Shown here: one piece after another, positions 31,876 through 41,417 of the stretch
How the letters are laid out: each line of letters opens with the position of its first letter
Numbering within the stretch: position 1 is the stretch's first letter
Translations under genes and position numbers: made by a program
Notes under the pieces: generated by a model
What the model was told of the DNA's origin: nothing
Seen by the model: only the letters and a program-made list of their open reading frames with translations
Databases searched by the model: none
From: Muribaculaceae bacterium
GTDB taxonomy: Bacteria; Bacteroidota; Bacteroidia; Bacteroidales; Muribaculaceae
Length of the DNA: 45,348 bases
Direction of reading: 5' to 3'
NCBI GenBank assembly: GCA_022484565.1
Contig: JAKVKZ010000019.1
Span: forward strand, 1 to 45,348

Positions 31876-34800
31876 TTATTTAATAACAATCTTACCAGAA
31901 TAATCATTGATTCTTACAACATAAATACCCTTGGGTAAATAATCCATATTCAATTCAAAGTCGCCAGAAGCCACAACTGAATTAAACAGCCGACCTTCAA
32001 CACTGAAAATTCTTATATTACTATTCTCTTTCAAATCATCAAATATCAAATTAGCTCCAACTTGATAATATTTAGGCCTAGCATCAATTAATGTACCATT
32101 TATTTCACTTTGCGAATTCAGAACAGGGCGAATGGACATACCGACTGACCTATCATTGTAACTTATAGATTGGTCATACTCATGAATGTTCAATACAATT
32201 CCATATTCATTAATGAGATTTCCACACCATAAAAAGCAAGATTTACCTACATCAGAAAAGGCTGTTCCCCTTCTATTACCAGCCGCAGGGATAAATATGC
32301 TATTACCGTTTGGACCTGTTGCCCTTTTCCCGCTTATTCCATTGACTGTTGTCCAAGTCCAAGTACATTTATCGTTAAGTTCAGATAATTCATCTGCAGT
32401 AGGTAATCTCCAGTCACTACCAAATTTTGCCTTTGCTATATCGTATTCGGTTCCACTAATATTACTTGGCGGATTGTCACTTGGATAATCTGTTATATCA
32501 GTTGAAGTTTTTGAACCTACAGCATCCGCCCAGCCAAATAACCCGCCATATTCTTCAGGCTTTATTGCACCGACATTACAACTTGCCCACTTTACACTCA
32601 GCCCAAGGTCAATGTCAACAGGATGATATGGTTCAAGCGAATTGGAAACCTTAACCTTTATAGGCTGAGGAACTACCGTTGCTAATTCAGCACGTATGTC
32701 ACGACTGGATGCACCGACATGAAGCAAATAAGTGCCAGCATCGGTAAGCCACTGACTATTTGCAACATCAAACGACGCAAAGCGCTGCGAATCAATTGTA
32801 ACGTCAACTATTTGACTCTCGCCCGGTTTTAGCTCATCTGTCTTGGCAAATCCGCAAAGTTCCTGAGCCGACTTTTTGTAACCGTGATTTGCAGAAGCCG
32901 TGAAATAGACCTCGACGACCTCCTTGCCAGCTACCTTACCCGTATTTTTCACCATGACAGAAACAATCAAATTACTGCTATCCTTCCTGACAGAAGCATT
33001 ACTATAAGAAAAAGTCGTATAGCTAAGTCCATATCCAAAAGGATATACAACGCTCTTTTCAAAAGTGTCGAAATAACGATAACCCACATAAATATCCTCG
33101 GCATAGTCAGTGTAATCAACATTCTTAACACCATGACTGATATCGCCTTGACTACGGAACGTGTAATCAAGCGGTAAGCCAGCAACCGGAAAATTAGCCG
33201 TGGAATAATAATCATCAAGAGTAGCTGCCCATGTCATAGGTAAGCGTCCGCTTGGAGAAACCTTACCCGTGAGAACATCAGCCACGCTATTACCTCCTTC
33301 TTGACCTGGCTGCCATGCGAGCAAAATGGCATCAGGTAGATTCCGCCAAGATACCATTTCAATTGGACCGCCAATATTCAGGACTACTATAACCTTCTTG
33401 CCAACAGCATGAAAAGCCTTGCAAGTACGTTCAATCAAAGCACGCTCAAGAGGATGAATACTGAAATCGGATGAATCGCGGTCGTAGCCCTCCGAGGAGA
33501 TTCGTCCAAGAGTGATTAAAGCCACATCGCTCTTTTTAACTTGTTCGGCAAGCATGGAATCGGAGATTGACATTTCCTCAGGAAGTAAATTAACATACCG
33601 AATAAGCGAGCCATCAATGCCCGAATGAATGCGTACAGCTTCAGCATAATTATATGCAGTGTAAATTGTACGCAGAGTATCATCTATCAAGAAACCAGCA
33701 TTTTTGAGGCCATCAAGCAAGGAAACCACATAAGCATGATTGACATTGCCCGAACCTTCACCACCAGCTATGAAATCATAACTTTCACACCCGAAAAGAG
33801 CCACATGCCTAACAGATTTGGCAAGAGGAAGAGCGGAAGAATCATTTTTAAGCAACACCATACCCTCAGTTGACGACTGGCGAGTGATTGCAGCATGGGC
33901 CACAAGGTCAGGCTTATTACTATACTTGTAGCCACGGAAGCGTGGAGACTTCACAATCATGGAAAGTATGCGGGTAACATTATCATCAAGCACCTTTTCA
34001 TCGAGAGAGCCATTCTTCACAGCAGCAACAATGGCATTAAACTGCTCATCAGTGCCAGGTTCCAACAAATCATTGCCAGCCTGCATCTGTTTCACAGGAT
34101 TGGAGCCAGCACCCCAATCAGTCATTACCATACCCTTATAGCCCCAATCGCCACGCAAAATACTTGTGAGGAGGTCATGGCTCTCGCTGGCATAGGTACC
34201 ATTGATGTAATTAAAGGAAGACATAATGGTCCAAGGATTTGAAGTTTTGACTATCTGTTCGAAACCACGAAGATATATTTCACGGAGCGCACGCTGAGAA
34301 ATGCAAGCATCATTGTTCCCACGGTTTGTCTCCTGATTATTCGCAGAAAAATGCTTGACCGAAACGCCTACGCCATTGCTCTGTACACCAGCGATATAAG
34401 CAGATGCCGTGGATCCAGAAAGTAAAGGATCTTCAGAATAATACTCGAAATTGCGACCGCAAAGAGGATTGCGATGAATGTTCATTGCCGGCGCAAGAAG
34501 CACATCAACACCATATTCAAGCGCCTCATTGCCAATAGCCTTGCCAACCTGTTCAACAAGAGGAAGATTCCAAGTGGAAGAAAGCACAGTGGCAACAGGA
34601 AAGTGTGTGCAAAAATATGTGGCACTATCATTAGCACGGTGAGGCTCAATCCGGAGACCAGCAGGGCCATCGCTCAAGACGGTAGTAGTGATGCCAAAAC
34701 GAGGAATGGCATAGGTGGCCCATACAGCACCCGGGACAAAATTCTGCTCCACACCCACAACCAAATGAGCTTTCTCCTCTAAAGTCATGGCAGCAACTAC

Positions 34801-34896
34801 TTTGGAGACAGAATCCATGCCAAGTTGAGGGTCAGCTGCTAAGACACTGACCGAACAAAGAATCAGCGAAATAAGAGCAAAAAATGGCCTTCTCAT
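31876..34896 (-). CDS. secreted GH3 glycosidase with C-terminal FISUMP domain and T9SS tail
   Basis: 1006 aa from ATG 34896 (MRRPFFALISLILCSVSVLA signal peptide); the frame extends 19 codons upstream without a signal. The GH3 catalytic part has KHFSANNQE and the nucleophile Asp in GMVMTDWGAG (about 260); the C-terminal GH3 domain follows (about 350-600), then a FnIII-like domain (VKNTGKVAGKEVVEVYF). After about residue 755 comes a FISUMP domain (DIDLGLSVKWASCNVGA ... MSIRPV) and a type A T9SS sorting domain ending GKIVIK. Most GH3 enzymes end after FnIII. Likely beta-glucosidase or xylosidase on the cell surface; specificity not visible. Confidence 0.9.
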   Translation of the reverse strand: MRRPFFALISLILCSVSVLAADPQLGMDSVSKVVAAMTLEEKAHLVVGVEQNFVPGAVWATYAIPRFGITTTVLSDGPAGLRIEPHRANDSATYFCTHFPVATVLSSTWNLPLVEQVGKAIGNEALEYGVDVLLAPAMNIHRNPLCGRNFEYYSEDPLLSGSTASAYIAGVQSNGVGVSVKHFSANNQETNRGNNDACISQRALREIYLRGFEQIVKTSNPWTIMSSFNYINGTYASESHDLLTSILRGDWGYKGMVMTDWGAGSNPVKQMQAGNDLLEPGTDEQFNAIVAAVKNGSLDEKVLDDNVTRILSMIVKSPRFRGYKYSNKPDLVAHAAITRQSSTEGMVLLKNDSSALPLAKSVRHVALFGCESYDFIAGGEGSGNVNHAYVVSLLDGLKNAGFLIDDTLRTIYTAYNYAEAVRIHSGIDGSLIRYVNLLPEEMSISDSMLAEQVKKSDVALITLGRISSEGYDRDSSDFSIHPLERALIERTCKAFHAVGKKVIVVLNIGGPIEMVSWRNLPDAILLAWQPGQEGGNSVADVLTGKVSPSGRLPMTWAATLDDYYSTANFPVAGLPLDYTFRSQGDISHGVKNVDYTDYAEDIYVGYRYFDTFEKSVVYPFGYGLSYTTFSYSNASVRKDSSNLIVSVMVKNTGKVAGKEVVEVYFTASANHGYKKSAQELCGFAKTDELKPGESQIVDVTIDSQRFASFDVANSQWLTDAGTYLLHVGASSRDIRAELATVVPQPIKVKVSNSLEPYHPVDIDLGLSVKWASCNVGAIKPEEYGGLFGWADAVGSKTSTDITDYPSDNPPSNISGTEYDIAKAKFGSDWRLPTADELSELNDKCTWTWTTVNGISGKRATGPNGNSIFIPAAGNRRGTAFSDVGKSCFLWCGNLINEYGIVLNIHEYDQSISYNDRSVGMSIRPVLNSQSEINGTLIDARPKYYQVGANLIFDDLKENSNIRIFSVEGRLFNSVVASGDFELNMDYLPKGIYVVRINDYSGKIVIK

Positions 34897-35016
34897 TATA
34901 TGGAGATTTAAATAATTCTCAGTACATATAATACACGCATTAATCAGTATCAAAGTACTGAAAAGCCCAAAAAATTACTGATTTGCTCTAATCAAAGCAA
35001 AAACAAGAACGTTACT

Positions 35017-35841
35017 TCAATTCACATGAGCGGCATCGAAAACAATGCCAATGCTGCCACTCTTGGCAAGGACTGGACGAGAGCCATTCATGCGGGCATC
35101 GGATGGAGTCGGAGTGTAAGGTTCTGTCTTCACTTTCTTGCCTTTGGCAATCTGATAAGATAAAGCCTTCATCTGAGTGATGTAATCCTTGTGGAAAATC
35201 TGCTTGGCATAAGGATAATGGCCACAGAAAATGTCGGTGATGCCAAATTTGTCCATCAACTGCTCCATGCGGACACAACTCTTATAGAAAGTCATCATGG
35301 GAACATGCGGCTTGAGTTGAAGCCAAATATAGCCACTGCCGAAACTGTCGCCAGTGAAAGCGGCATGAATCGACGGGTCGAAGAAAGCCACAGAGCCAGG
35401 AGTGTGACCAGGGAAATCATAGGTAGTCACCACTCGCCCACCGCCAAGATTGAACTGCTGGCCGTCGGAAAGCCAATGATAATTGCCAGTGAAGCGCGGA
35501 TTGTGCCAAACGGCAGTGTCGGCACGGTTCATCCAAACATCGCTGAAGCACTGAATGTTGCCGGCATGGTCGATGTGGCCGTGAGTGAGCACGACAGTGA
35601 CAGGCTTGCTTGTTAGGTCGAGGATTACATGATCGAGATTGGTAGGCTTACAGCCAGTGTCGATGAGAAGCGCGCCAGTGGTGCCTTCAAGTAGATACAT
35701 GGTGGTTTTGTCTGTAGTCTCGATAATCCAAGTGCCTTTAGCCATCCAAGTGACAGTGAGGTCGGCATTGCTATAGACAACCTGCGCCATAGCCGTGGCT
35801 GCTACGCAAAGCATGAAGAGGAAAGAAAATATCTTTTTCAT
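35017..35841 (-). CDS. secreted metallo-beta-lactamase-fold hydrolase
   Basis: 274 aa with a signal peptide MKKIFSFLFMLCVAATAMAQ. Zinc ligands are visible in THGHIDHAG (HxHxDH, about 85-90), DFPGHTPGS (about 145), the Asp of FTGDSFGSGY (about 163) and FCGHYPYA (about 210). The family includes lactonases, glyoxalases, beta-lactamases and phosphodiesterases; nothing here picks one. The protein is periplasmic or exported. A leader hairpin (35870-35902) precedes the gene. Confidence 0.85.
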   Translation of the reverse strand: MKKIFSFLFMLCVAATAMAQVVYSNADLTVTWMAKGTWIIETTDKTTMYLLEGTTGALLIDTGCKPTNLDHVILDLTSKPVTVVLTHGHIDHAGNIQCFSDVWMNRADTAVWHNPRFTGNYHWLSDGQQFNLGGGRVVTTYDFPGHTPGSVAFFDPSIHAAFTGDSFGSGYIWLQLKPHVPMMTFYKSCVRMEQLMDKFGITDIFCGHYPYAKQIFHKDYITQMKALSYQIAKGKKVKTEPYTPTPSDARMNGSRPVLAKSGSIGIVFDAAHVN

Positions 35842-35869
35842 TGAAAAAAAGTTTTATAGATAAATCATT

Positions 35870-35902
35870 AAGTCAGTGCCTTCAAGCTGAAAGCACTGAC
35901 TT
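35870..35902 (-). promoter_or_regulatory. leader hairpin before the metallo-hydrolase gene
   Basis: AAGTCAGTGC (35870-35879) pairs perfectly with GCACTGACTT (35893-35902). It lies between the -7 box at 35925 and the gene, so it would be in the mRNA leader. On the minus strand no strong T-run follows, which argues against a simple terminator. Confidence 0.5.
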
Positions 35903-35924
35903 GAATTTTGCATGATAACTCATG

Positions 35925-35932
35925 CAAATATA
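35925..35932 (-). promoter_or_regulatory. -7 box of the metallo-hydrolase gene
   Basis: TATATTTG on the minus strand, 84 nt before the start; no clear -33 element. Confidence 0.45.
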
Positions 35933-35944
35933 GTTATTTCCATT

Positions 35945-35966
35945 AAAAGAAAGGCAGAAACGCCTT
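35945..35966 (-). terminator. terminator of the endonuclease I gene
   Basis: On the minus strand AAGGC-GTTTCT-GCCTT (35951-35966) followed by TCTTTTAA, starting 7 nt after the stop at 35973. The stem is short. Confidence 0.5.
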
Positions 35967-35972
35967 ACTTTT

Positions 35973-38363
35973 TCAATGAACAATTACTTTTTTAGCAGAA
36001 TTGCCTGAAACAACTACATATAGTCCTTGCGGCAAAGCGACAACCGACTCGCCACGCTGCACTTTTGCCTTATAGACAAGACGGGCATCAAGCGAATAAA
36101 TCTCGACCATGCGGCGGGCATCGGAAACGATAACCACAGAGCCTACACGGGAATAAGCATCCCATGAAGCAGCGGCAGAGACCGAGGAGACAGAAGAATT
36201 AGCGAAATCGGTGAGAGAAATGTCGTCGATGTTGAAGCGCTTGCCAGCCGTCTGGACAAAGCGGAAACGGATGTTTCCCTTCTGCTTAACCGCATGAGTC
36301 ATCTTCACGAGCGACTTCTCGGTGACACTGTCGAGGGCAAGTTTTGTCCACGTGCTGCCGGCATTGAGGGAATAATCCACCTCGACGGCTGCATGTTCAT
36401 CAGAGCCATACACGCCAGTGTAATACACGAGAGTGCCTGCGCCATTGGCCTTGTCCTCAGCCATAGTGATTGACGAAGAGGAAGTCTTGCCCATGCGGAT
36501 AGACTTAGTGCCATTGAACCGGTCGCTATTAGTGCTGCTGAAAGTGCCGGCATCAAGGAGATTCCACTTGCAGGCTGCGCCCTGCACGCCAGTGGCGGCA
36601 TCGTAATTCTCATGATTCATTGTGTCGAAAGTCTCAATGAAAGTGACAGTGGAAGTGACAACGCCCAACACATCAATTTCAGGGCTTTCAGTAGAGCCAC
36701 TGATGAGCTGGAGAATGCCGGTGTAAGTGTCCTCGGCATCAGTAGCCTTCATGCGGACATAAAAACTCTCTCCCTGCGGATCGAGTGTGAGCGATTGCGA
36801 CCAAACAGACTTGTCGAGACTGATTTCGAAATTGCCGGTGACCGAAGCAGTGACAGCATCGGAAATGTTGTCGGTGACGGCTGCGACCTCAATGGCATCG
36901 GAAGCTGCGCCAGGCTGGGCAGTAAACGTCAAGCCACCTTCAGGAACAGTTATTGAAAGCGACGGAATTAGAGCCGTAGTGGTGACTTTTACCTTATTTG
37001 AGGTGACAGTGCCGTTGGTGAGATAATAATAGTAATCGTGCGAAGGATTTAGGCCAGTGACGACATAAGAGCCGGCACTCGCTGCAACTGAAACAGGATA
37101 GCCCTGAATCACGCTTGTGCCATCAGAATCAAGAAGATAAAGCGAATAATTGCTGCCGTCACCGCTCACGTCAACCCAACGGGCAACGAATGATTCAGTA
37201 GTGACACCAGTGGCATCAAGAGCAGGAATGCCAGTGACAGCCTGAGCCTCAAGTTTGACAGAAGCACTGACTTGGCCGCTTGAAATAGTGATGGTGGCAG
37301 AATCGACTGAAGCCACTGAAGAAAGATACTGAACAGGAAGACTGAAGCCAGCCTTAGCCTGAGCAGCTGTGATGGTGGCGACACTGGAGGAGAAAGCGGA
37401 ATTGCCCGATACGGTGACCGTCAAATCACTGGTGAGACCTGTACCCTTGACGGTCAATGAGCCTGTGAGGGCACGATTGACAGTGGTGGCACCGAGGTCA
37501 AGCACATCGCCATTCGACGGAGATACGAGAATAGGAGTAATCACGCCGCCAGGAGTCCATTCGTTGGAAGTGTTGTTGCCCCAAATATATTCAGCAAGTT
37601 CAGGATAATCGATGAAAGGGTTGCGATTCTTCTGCGCAGCATAGACAGCCTCGTTGCGGTCACGCTCCTTTTGGCTTACAGTGTCCTCACGACTCCATTT
37701 CAGCAACATATTGATTGCCCAAGTGGAAAAACAAGGATAGCTGTTGCCGGCAAGCATAGGACTGCTCCAAGAAGAGACCTTATTGTTGTAGGCAGCCATC
37801 ATATAGAAATAAGAACGCGCAAAATCGCCCTTGTACTGGTCGTCAGGCTCAAATACGATACCTGAATAGCCCGCAAAAGTGCTTGTGCCAAGACGGCCAA
37901 GAGGCTTGTTGTTGCCATTGGCTGAAAGTTGAGTGCCATTGGCACACTCACCGTAAGGATAATTGCTGCGCTGATTGTTCACCTTGCCATCGGTAGGATA
38001 AATGTGGAAAGCGTCGCTCACCATAGGCGAAGCATCGTTGAACCAGCTTTTAGGAAATGAATGCTCACGGTTGTAGCAATCACCGACAGCCGAATAGGTG
38101 CCGCACTGGTCATCGCCAGGAGTGAACTTGGTGGTGGAATACATGTCCCAGATTTTACCATCGGGAGTTTCATCTGTTGTGTAATAAAGTTTCCACAAGC
38201 CACTGTAGCCGACATCGGTGTGAGGACCTACAATTGTGCACAAAGTGCTGAGCAACTCGCTCTTGTTTTTTCCTTTAGCAGCATCGTAATATCCAGAGGG
38301 AACGGCTGCAAAGACATAAGAGCAGACAAATGCAAAGAGAAGGAAAGATAAACCTTTTTTCAT
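35973..38363 (-). CDS. secreted endonuclease I-family nuclease with T9SS tail
   Basis: 796 aa. Signal peptide ends near YVFA. Residues about 20-270 are endonuclease I: CYNREHSFPKSWF (general-base His), DAFHIYPTDGKVNNQRSNYPYG and the C-terminal RNPFIDYPELAEYIWG. Then come Ig-like or FnIII-like beta domains (about 280-585), a jelly-roll-like domain with TFIETFD start (about 585-720) and a type A T9SS sorting domain (YSLDARLVYKAKVQRGESVVALPQGLYVV). It likely degrades extracellular DNA or RNA for nutrients or biofilm remodelling. It lies 35 nt downstream of rlmN. Confidence 0.92.
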   Translation of the reverse strand: MKKGLSFLLFAFVCSYVFAAVPSGYYDAAKGKNKSELLSTLCTIVGPHTDVGYSGLWKLYYTTDETPDGKIWDMYSTTKFTPGDDQCGTYSAVGDCYNREHSFPKSWFNDASPMVSDAFHIYPTDGKVNNQRSNYPYGECANGTQLSANGNNKPLGRLGTSTFAGYSGIVFEPDDQYKGDFARSYFYMMAAYNNKVSSWSSPMLAGNSYPCFSTWAINMLLKWSREDTVSQKERDRNEAVYAAQKNRNPFIDYPELAEYIWGNNTSNEWTPGGVITPILVSPSNGDVLDLGATTVNRALTGSLTVKGTGLTSDLTVTVSGNSAFSSSVATITAAQAKAGFSLPVQYLSSVASVDSATITISSGQVSASVKLEAQAVTGIPALDATGVTTESFVARWVDVSGDGSNYSLYLLDSDGTSVIQGYPVSVAASAGSYVVTGLNPSHDYYYYLTNGTVTSNKVKVTTTALIPSLSITVPEGGLTFTAQPGAASDAIEVAAVTDNISDAVTASVTGNFEISLDKSVWSQSLTLDPQGESFYVRMKATDAEDTYTGILQLISGSTESPEIDVLGVVTSTVTFIETFDTMNHENYDAATGVQGAACKWNLLDAGTFSSTNSDRFNGTKSIRMGKTSSSSITMAEDKANGAGTLVYYTGVYGSDEHAAVEVDYSLNAGSTWTKLALDSVTEKSLVKMTHAVKQKGNIRFRFVQTAGKRFNIDDISLTDFANSSVSSVSAAASWDAYSRVGSVVIVSDARRMVEIYSLDARLVYKAKVQRGESVVALPQGLYVVVSGNSAKKVIVH

Positions 38364-38398
38364 GTTGACGTTTCGAATGTATTGATTTATGATAATTG

Positions 38399-39439
38399 TT
38401 ATTTTTCAGCTTTTTTGCCAGTCTTTCCGGCCAACATTCCACAGGCAGCAAATATGTCCTCGCCACGACTGCGACGAATGGTGGCAATGATGCCATGGGC
38501 ATTGAGATTGTCGCGGAAAGTGAGCATGGCAGTGTCGGTGGCAGTGCGGAGTTTCACGCCCGGAATGGCATGGAAACGGATAAGATTGACACGGGCATCG
38601 GTGTGGCGGAGCAGGCGCACGAGAGCATCGGCATGACGCTGGTCGTCGTTGACTCCCTGCCACATTATATATTCAACCGAAAGACGACGCTGATGAGCAA
38701 AATCGTAACGGCTGAGAAGCTCGAACACGTCGGCAACAGGATAAGCATTCTCGACAGGCATCAGCGAGGCGCGCTCATCGTGTAGCGGAGAATGGACACT
38801 GATTGCAACATGCACGCTCGATTCATCGAGCAAGCGACGGAGAGAATCGAGTTTGCCGATAGTGGAAACCGTGATTCGCTTAGGACTCCAAGCGAAGCCC
38901 CATTTTGAGGTCAATATTTGAAGCGAAGCCATCACAGGATTGATATTGTCCATAGGCTCGCCCATGCCCATAAAAACCACGTTGGTGAGAGAATCGGCAT
39001 CGGGAATACTGAGAATCTGATTGATAATCTCGTGAGCAGTGAGATTGCCATGGAAACCCTGACGGCCCGTCATGCAGAAAGTGCAGCCCATCTTGCAGCC
39101 CTTTTGAGAGGAGATGCAGAGAGTGGCGCGGTCATCATCGGGAATATATACGCTTTCAACAGCCTGACCATCAGCACAGGTGAAAAGATACTTCACGGTG
39201 CCATCAGCACTGCGCTGCGAGCCACTTGGAGCATAACGACCAACCTCGTAATGACGTGAAAGTTTCTCACGGTTAACCTTCGAGAGATTATTCATCACGT
39301 CAAAACCAGTGGCATGCTTCTGATAAATCCACTCAGCGAGCTGGGTCGCAGTGAAAGCCGGCATACCAAGGGCCACGACAACATCGCGGAGCTGCGGCAG
39401 CGTCATGCCCAGCAGCGGAGTCAAGCTATTTTCGTTCAT
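38399..39439 (-). CDS. rlmN: 23S rRNA (adenine(2503)-C(2))-methyltransferase RlmN
   Basis: Radical-SAM enzyme that methylates A2503 of 23S rRNA and some tRNAs. 346 aa. The Fe-S motif CKMGCTFC (C-x3-C-x2-C, about 114-121) is clear, as are GMGEPMDN, WSPKRITVSTIGK, and SRGEDIFAACGML, which carries the second catalytic cysteine near the C-terminus. A -7 box TATCTTTG lies on the minus strand at 39475-39482. Confidence 0.95.
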   Translation of the reverse strand: MNENSLTPLLGMTLPQLRDVVVALGMPAFTATQLAEWIYQKHATGFDVMNNLSKVNREKLSRHYEVGRYAPSGSQRSADGTVKYLFTCADGQAVESVYIPDDDRATLCISSQKGCKMGCTFCMTGRQGFHGNLTAHEIINQILSIPDADSLTNVVFMGMGEPMDNINPVMASLQILTSKWGFAWSPKRITVSTIGKLDSLRRLLDESSVHVAISVHSPLHDERASLMPVENAYPVADVFELLSRYDFAHQRRLSVEYIMWQGVNDDQRHADALVRLLRHTDARVNLIRFHAIPGVKLRTATDTAMLTFRDNLNAHGIIATIRRSRGEDIFAACGMLAGKTGKKAEK

Positions 39440-39474
39440 AATAGAAAACCCTTACGCTAAAGGCGAAAGGGATG

Positions 39475-39482
39475 CAAAGATA
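39475..39482 (-). promoter_or_regulatory. -7 box of rlmN
   Basis: TATCTTTG on the minus strand, 36 nt before the start; the -33 element is not clear. Confidence 0.45.
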
Positions 39483-39542
39483 ATGGTTTTCGGGGAGATA
39501 GGAATAACAAAGCCGTGAAAAAGTGAAAAACAGAAGAATTGA

Positions 39543-39749
39543 CTACTCAATCAGCCACGGGGTTTCCTTTTTATCATTATCAGATTCAGCAGAGGATTGG
39601 GCAGAAAGAGACTTCAAACGTTCCTCATAGAGCAAACGCTTAATTTCGTCCTTAGTCAAAGGACGTCCCAACTGCCTTTCATATTCATCCAATGAAACAT
39701 TGTAAACGACAGTTTGCTTCTTATTATTACGCTTTTTGGTCTGAAACAT
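39543..39749 (-). CDS. small conserved-looking basic protein of unknown function
   Basis: 68 aa from ATG 39749: MFQTKKRNNKKQTVVYNVSL then DEYERQLGRPLTKDEIKRLL. The frame is longer upstream, but a perfect promoter at 39773-39804 fixes the start. A basic N-terminus, a helical centre and an acidic Ser-rich C-terminus are seen. No family recognised. A cytosolic role is likely because no signal remains once the start is corrected. Confidence 0.75.
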   Translation of the reverse strand: MFQTKKRNNKKQTVVYNVSLDEYERQLGRPLTKDEIKRLLYEERLKSLSAQSSAESDNDKKETPWLIE

Positions 39750-39772
39750 GTAGCAGACAAATAAATTCAGCA

Positions 39773-39804
39773 CAAAAGTAGGAAATGAGATTGAAACATG
39801 CAAA
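39773..39804 (-). promoter_or_regulatory. promoter of the 68-aa gene
   Basis: On the minus strand TTTG (39801-39804), exactly 20 bp, TACTTTTG (39773-39780): perfect consensus. It decides the start at 39749 with a leader of about 17 nt. Confidence 0.85.
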
Positions 39805-39811
39805 CGACAAT

Positions 39812-39848
39812 AAAGAAATGCGGGAAGCAGAACAAGTCCACTTCCCGC
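39812..39848 (-). terminator. terminator of the susCD operon
   Basis: GCGGGAAG (39820-39827) pairs with CTTCCCGC (39841-39848); on the minus strand ATTTCTTTATT follows. Confidence 0.7.
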
Positions 39849-39880
39849 ACACATTTATAGGATGAAAAAACTGCTATAAA

Positions 39881-41383
39881 TCAATTGTCACCACCTGCCC
39901 ACCAAACTTTCTTGGTGAAGATGTACTTGCCGGCATCATTGCCAGTGCCGAACGCAGAGGCAATGTTAGGATTGGAAATGACATCACTGTTGCCATAAGG
40001 CAAGCGGTAAGGCCAAAGGTTACCTGTGGAGCCAGAGTTGTTAGGATTGGTGAGAGTGACGAAAGAAGCACCATCGACATACATGCAGCGACGGATGTCG
40101 TTGTAGGTTTCGATTTGCTCGTCACGCGTCATAGCGAGATACTTCTGCACCATGATTTCCTTAAGAGGATTGACTTTATAGATAGAGTCAAGCGAAGTTA
40201 CATAGTCAGCACCGTCATCGGCGAAACCCATATAAGCATCAGTAGCCGCAAAATCGGCGAATGAAGCCTTGACGCCAGTAGCAAAATCACCAGTGGCATC
40301 CTGACCTAAGCGAGCCTTAGCTTCTGCAAGGATGAAATAGAGTTCACTCTTGCTGAATATGTGAGTAGGAGCAGCACCCTGATCAAGCCAAGAAGGGCAA
40401 TTGATAGTTTCAGTGGCCATAGCCTCAGAAGCATTACCAGGAGTACCAGGAGTGTTAGCGCCCCAATAATCCATATTATAGACAGCTACACGAGAATCAG
40501 CACGTGCATCCATCAAATCAATTACAGTGGTTGACGAGCCAGTGTACATACGGCTCATCCAATAAGCGCTCCAAGGATTGACCTTGTTGCTGCCATCAAA
40601 CACATTTAGCTCAGCTCCATCAAAACCAGCATCAACAGCAGCCTGAGCCTCAGTGATAACCTGAGACAAGACACCTGGATTACGGCCAAGCATGTGAAGC
40701 AGATAGCGGGCCTTGAGTGCATGAACGAAACCAATCCACTGAGCCTTGTTGCCAGAGAAAAGAGGGTCATTGGCAGATACATTCTTAAATACGCCTTTAG
40801 TTGCAGAATATGCAGTAAGGTCGTTAAGAGCAGAATCGAGCAAAGCAGGAATAGTCTTGGTGTAGAGGTCGCTCTGCTTGTCGAGAGCAGGCTGGGTGTT
40901 GTCAAGGCCATTGAGAGCCTCGCTGTAAGGAATATCGCCAAAGAGGTCGGTCATTACGCCAACGTTGAGAGCCATAAAAGCCTCAGCCATACCGCGGATG
41001 TCAAGGGCACCTGCGTCCAAGCCACCATCGCTGCACTTAGCGATAATCTGCTTGAGGTTTTCCATATTTGAATATGTGGAATTCCATTCATTGTTGAAAG
41101 TAGTGCTGGAAGCCGTCTCGTTAGTGTTACGAAGTTCAGCATTTTTGAGCTGGTTGTTACCAGTACCGAATTCCTGTTCAGTGTAGGAAGACACATACCA
41201 GGCAAGATCACCATCAATAGTGCCGAAAGAAGTGTTGAAAATGGCATCTGTGATCATTAGATTCGCATGAATAGTGCTGACCGCAGGATCACTTTCATCC
41301 TTGTTGATGTTGTCCATAGTGTCCTCGGAGCAAGAAGCCGCAAGAAGGGCAACTAAAGCTAAAAACAAATATTTGATTTTCAT
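39881..41383 (-). CDS. SusD/RagB-family glycan-binding lipoprotein
   Basis: 500 aa, lipobox LLAASC with Cys18, so an outer-membrane surface lipoprotein. Alpha-helical TPR-like SusD fold: FNNEWNSTYSNMENLKQII, GMAEAFMALNVGVMTDLFGDIPYSEAL, KARYLLHMLGRNP, SELYFILAEAKARLG and a C-terminal EIMVQKYLAM...QIETYNDIRR. It resembles the SusD-like 2 subgroup. It caps the SusC transporter encoded 34 nt upstream. Ligand not visible; subgroup members also import peptides. Confidence 0.92.
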   Translation of the reverse strand: MKIKYLFLALVALLAASCSEDTMDNINKDESDPAVSTIHANLMITDAIFNTSFGTIDGDLAWYVSSYTEQEFGTGNNQLKNAELRNTNETASSTTFNNEWNSTYSNMENLKQIIAKCSDGGLDAGALDIRGMAEAFMALNVGVMTDLFGDIPYSEALNGLDNTQPALDKQSDLYTKTIPALLDSALNDLTAYSATKGVFKNVSANDPLFSGNKAQWIGFVHALKARYLLHMLGRNPGVLSQVITEAQAAVDAGFDGAELNVFDGSNKVNPWSAYWMSRMYTGSSTTVIDLMDARADSRVAVYNMDYWGANTPGTPGNASEAMATETINCPSWLDQGAAPTHIFSKSELYFILAEAKARLGQDATGDFATGVKASFADFAATDAYMGFADDGADYVTSLDSIYKVNPLKEIMVQKYLAMTRDEQIETYNDIRRCMYVDGASFVTLTNPNNSGSTGNLWPYRLPYGNSDVISNPNIASAFGTGNDAGKYIFTKKVWWAGGDN

Positions 41384-41417
41384 TTTGATAATCTTTTAAA
41401 GAGTTAAACACTTTAAT

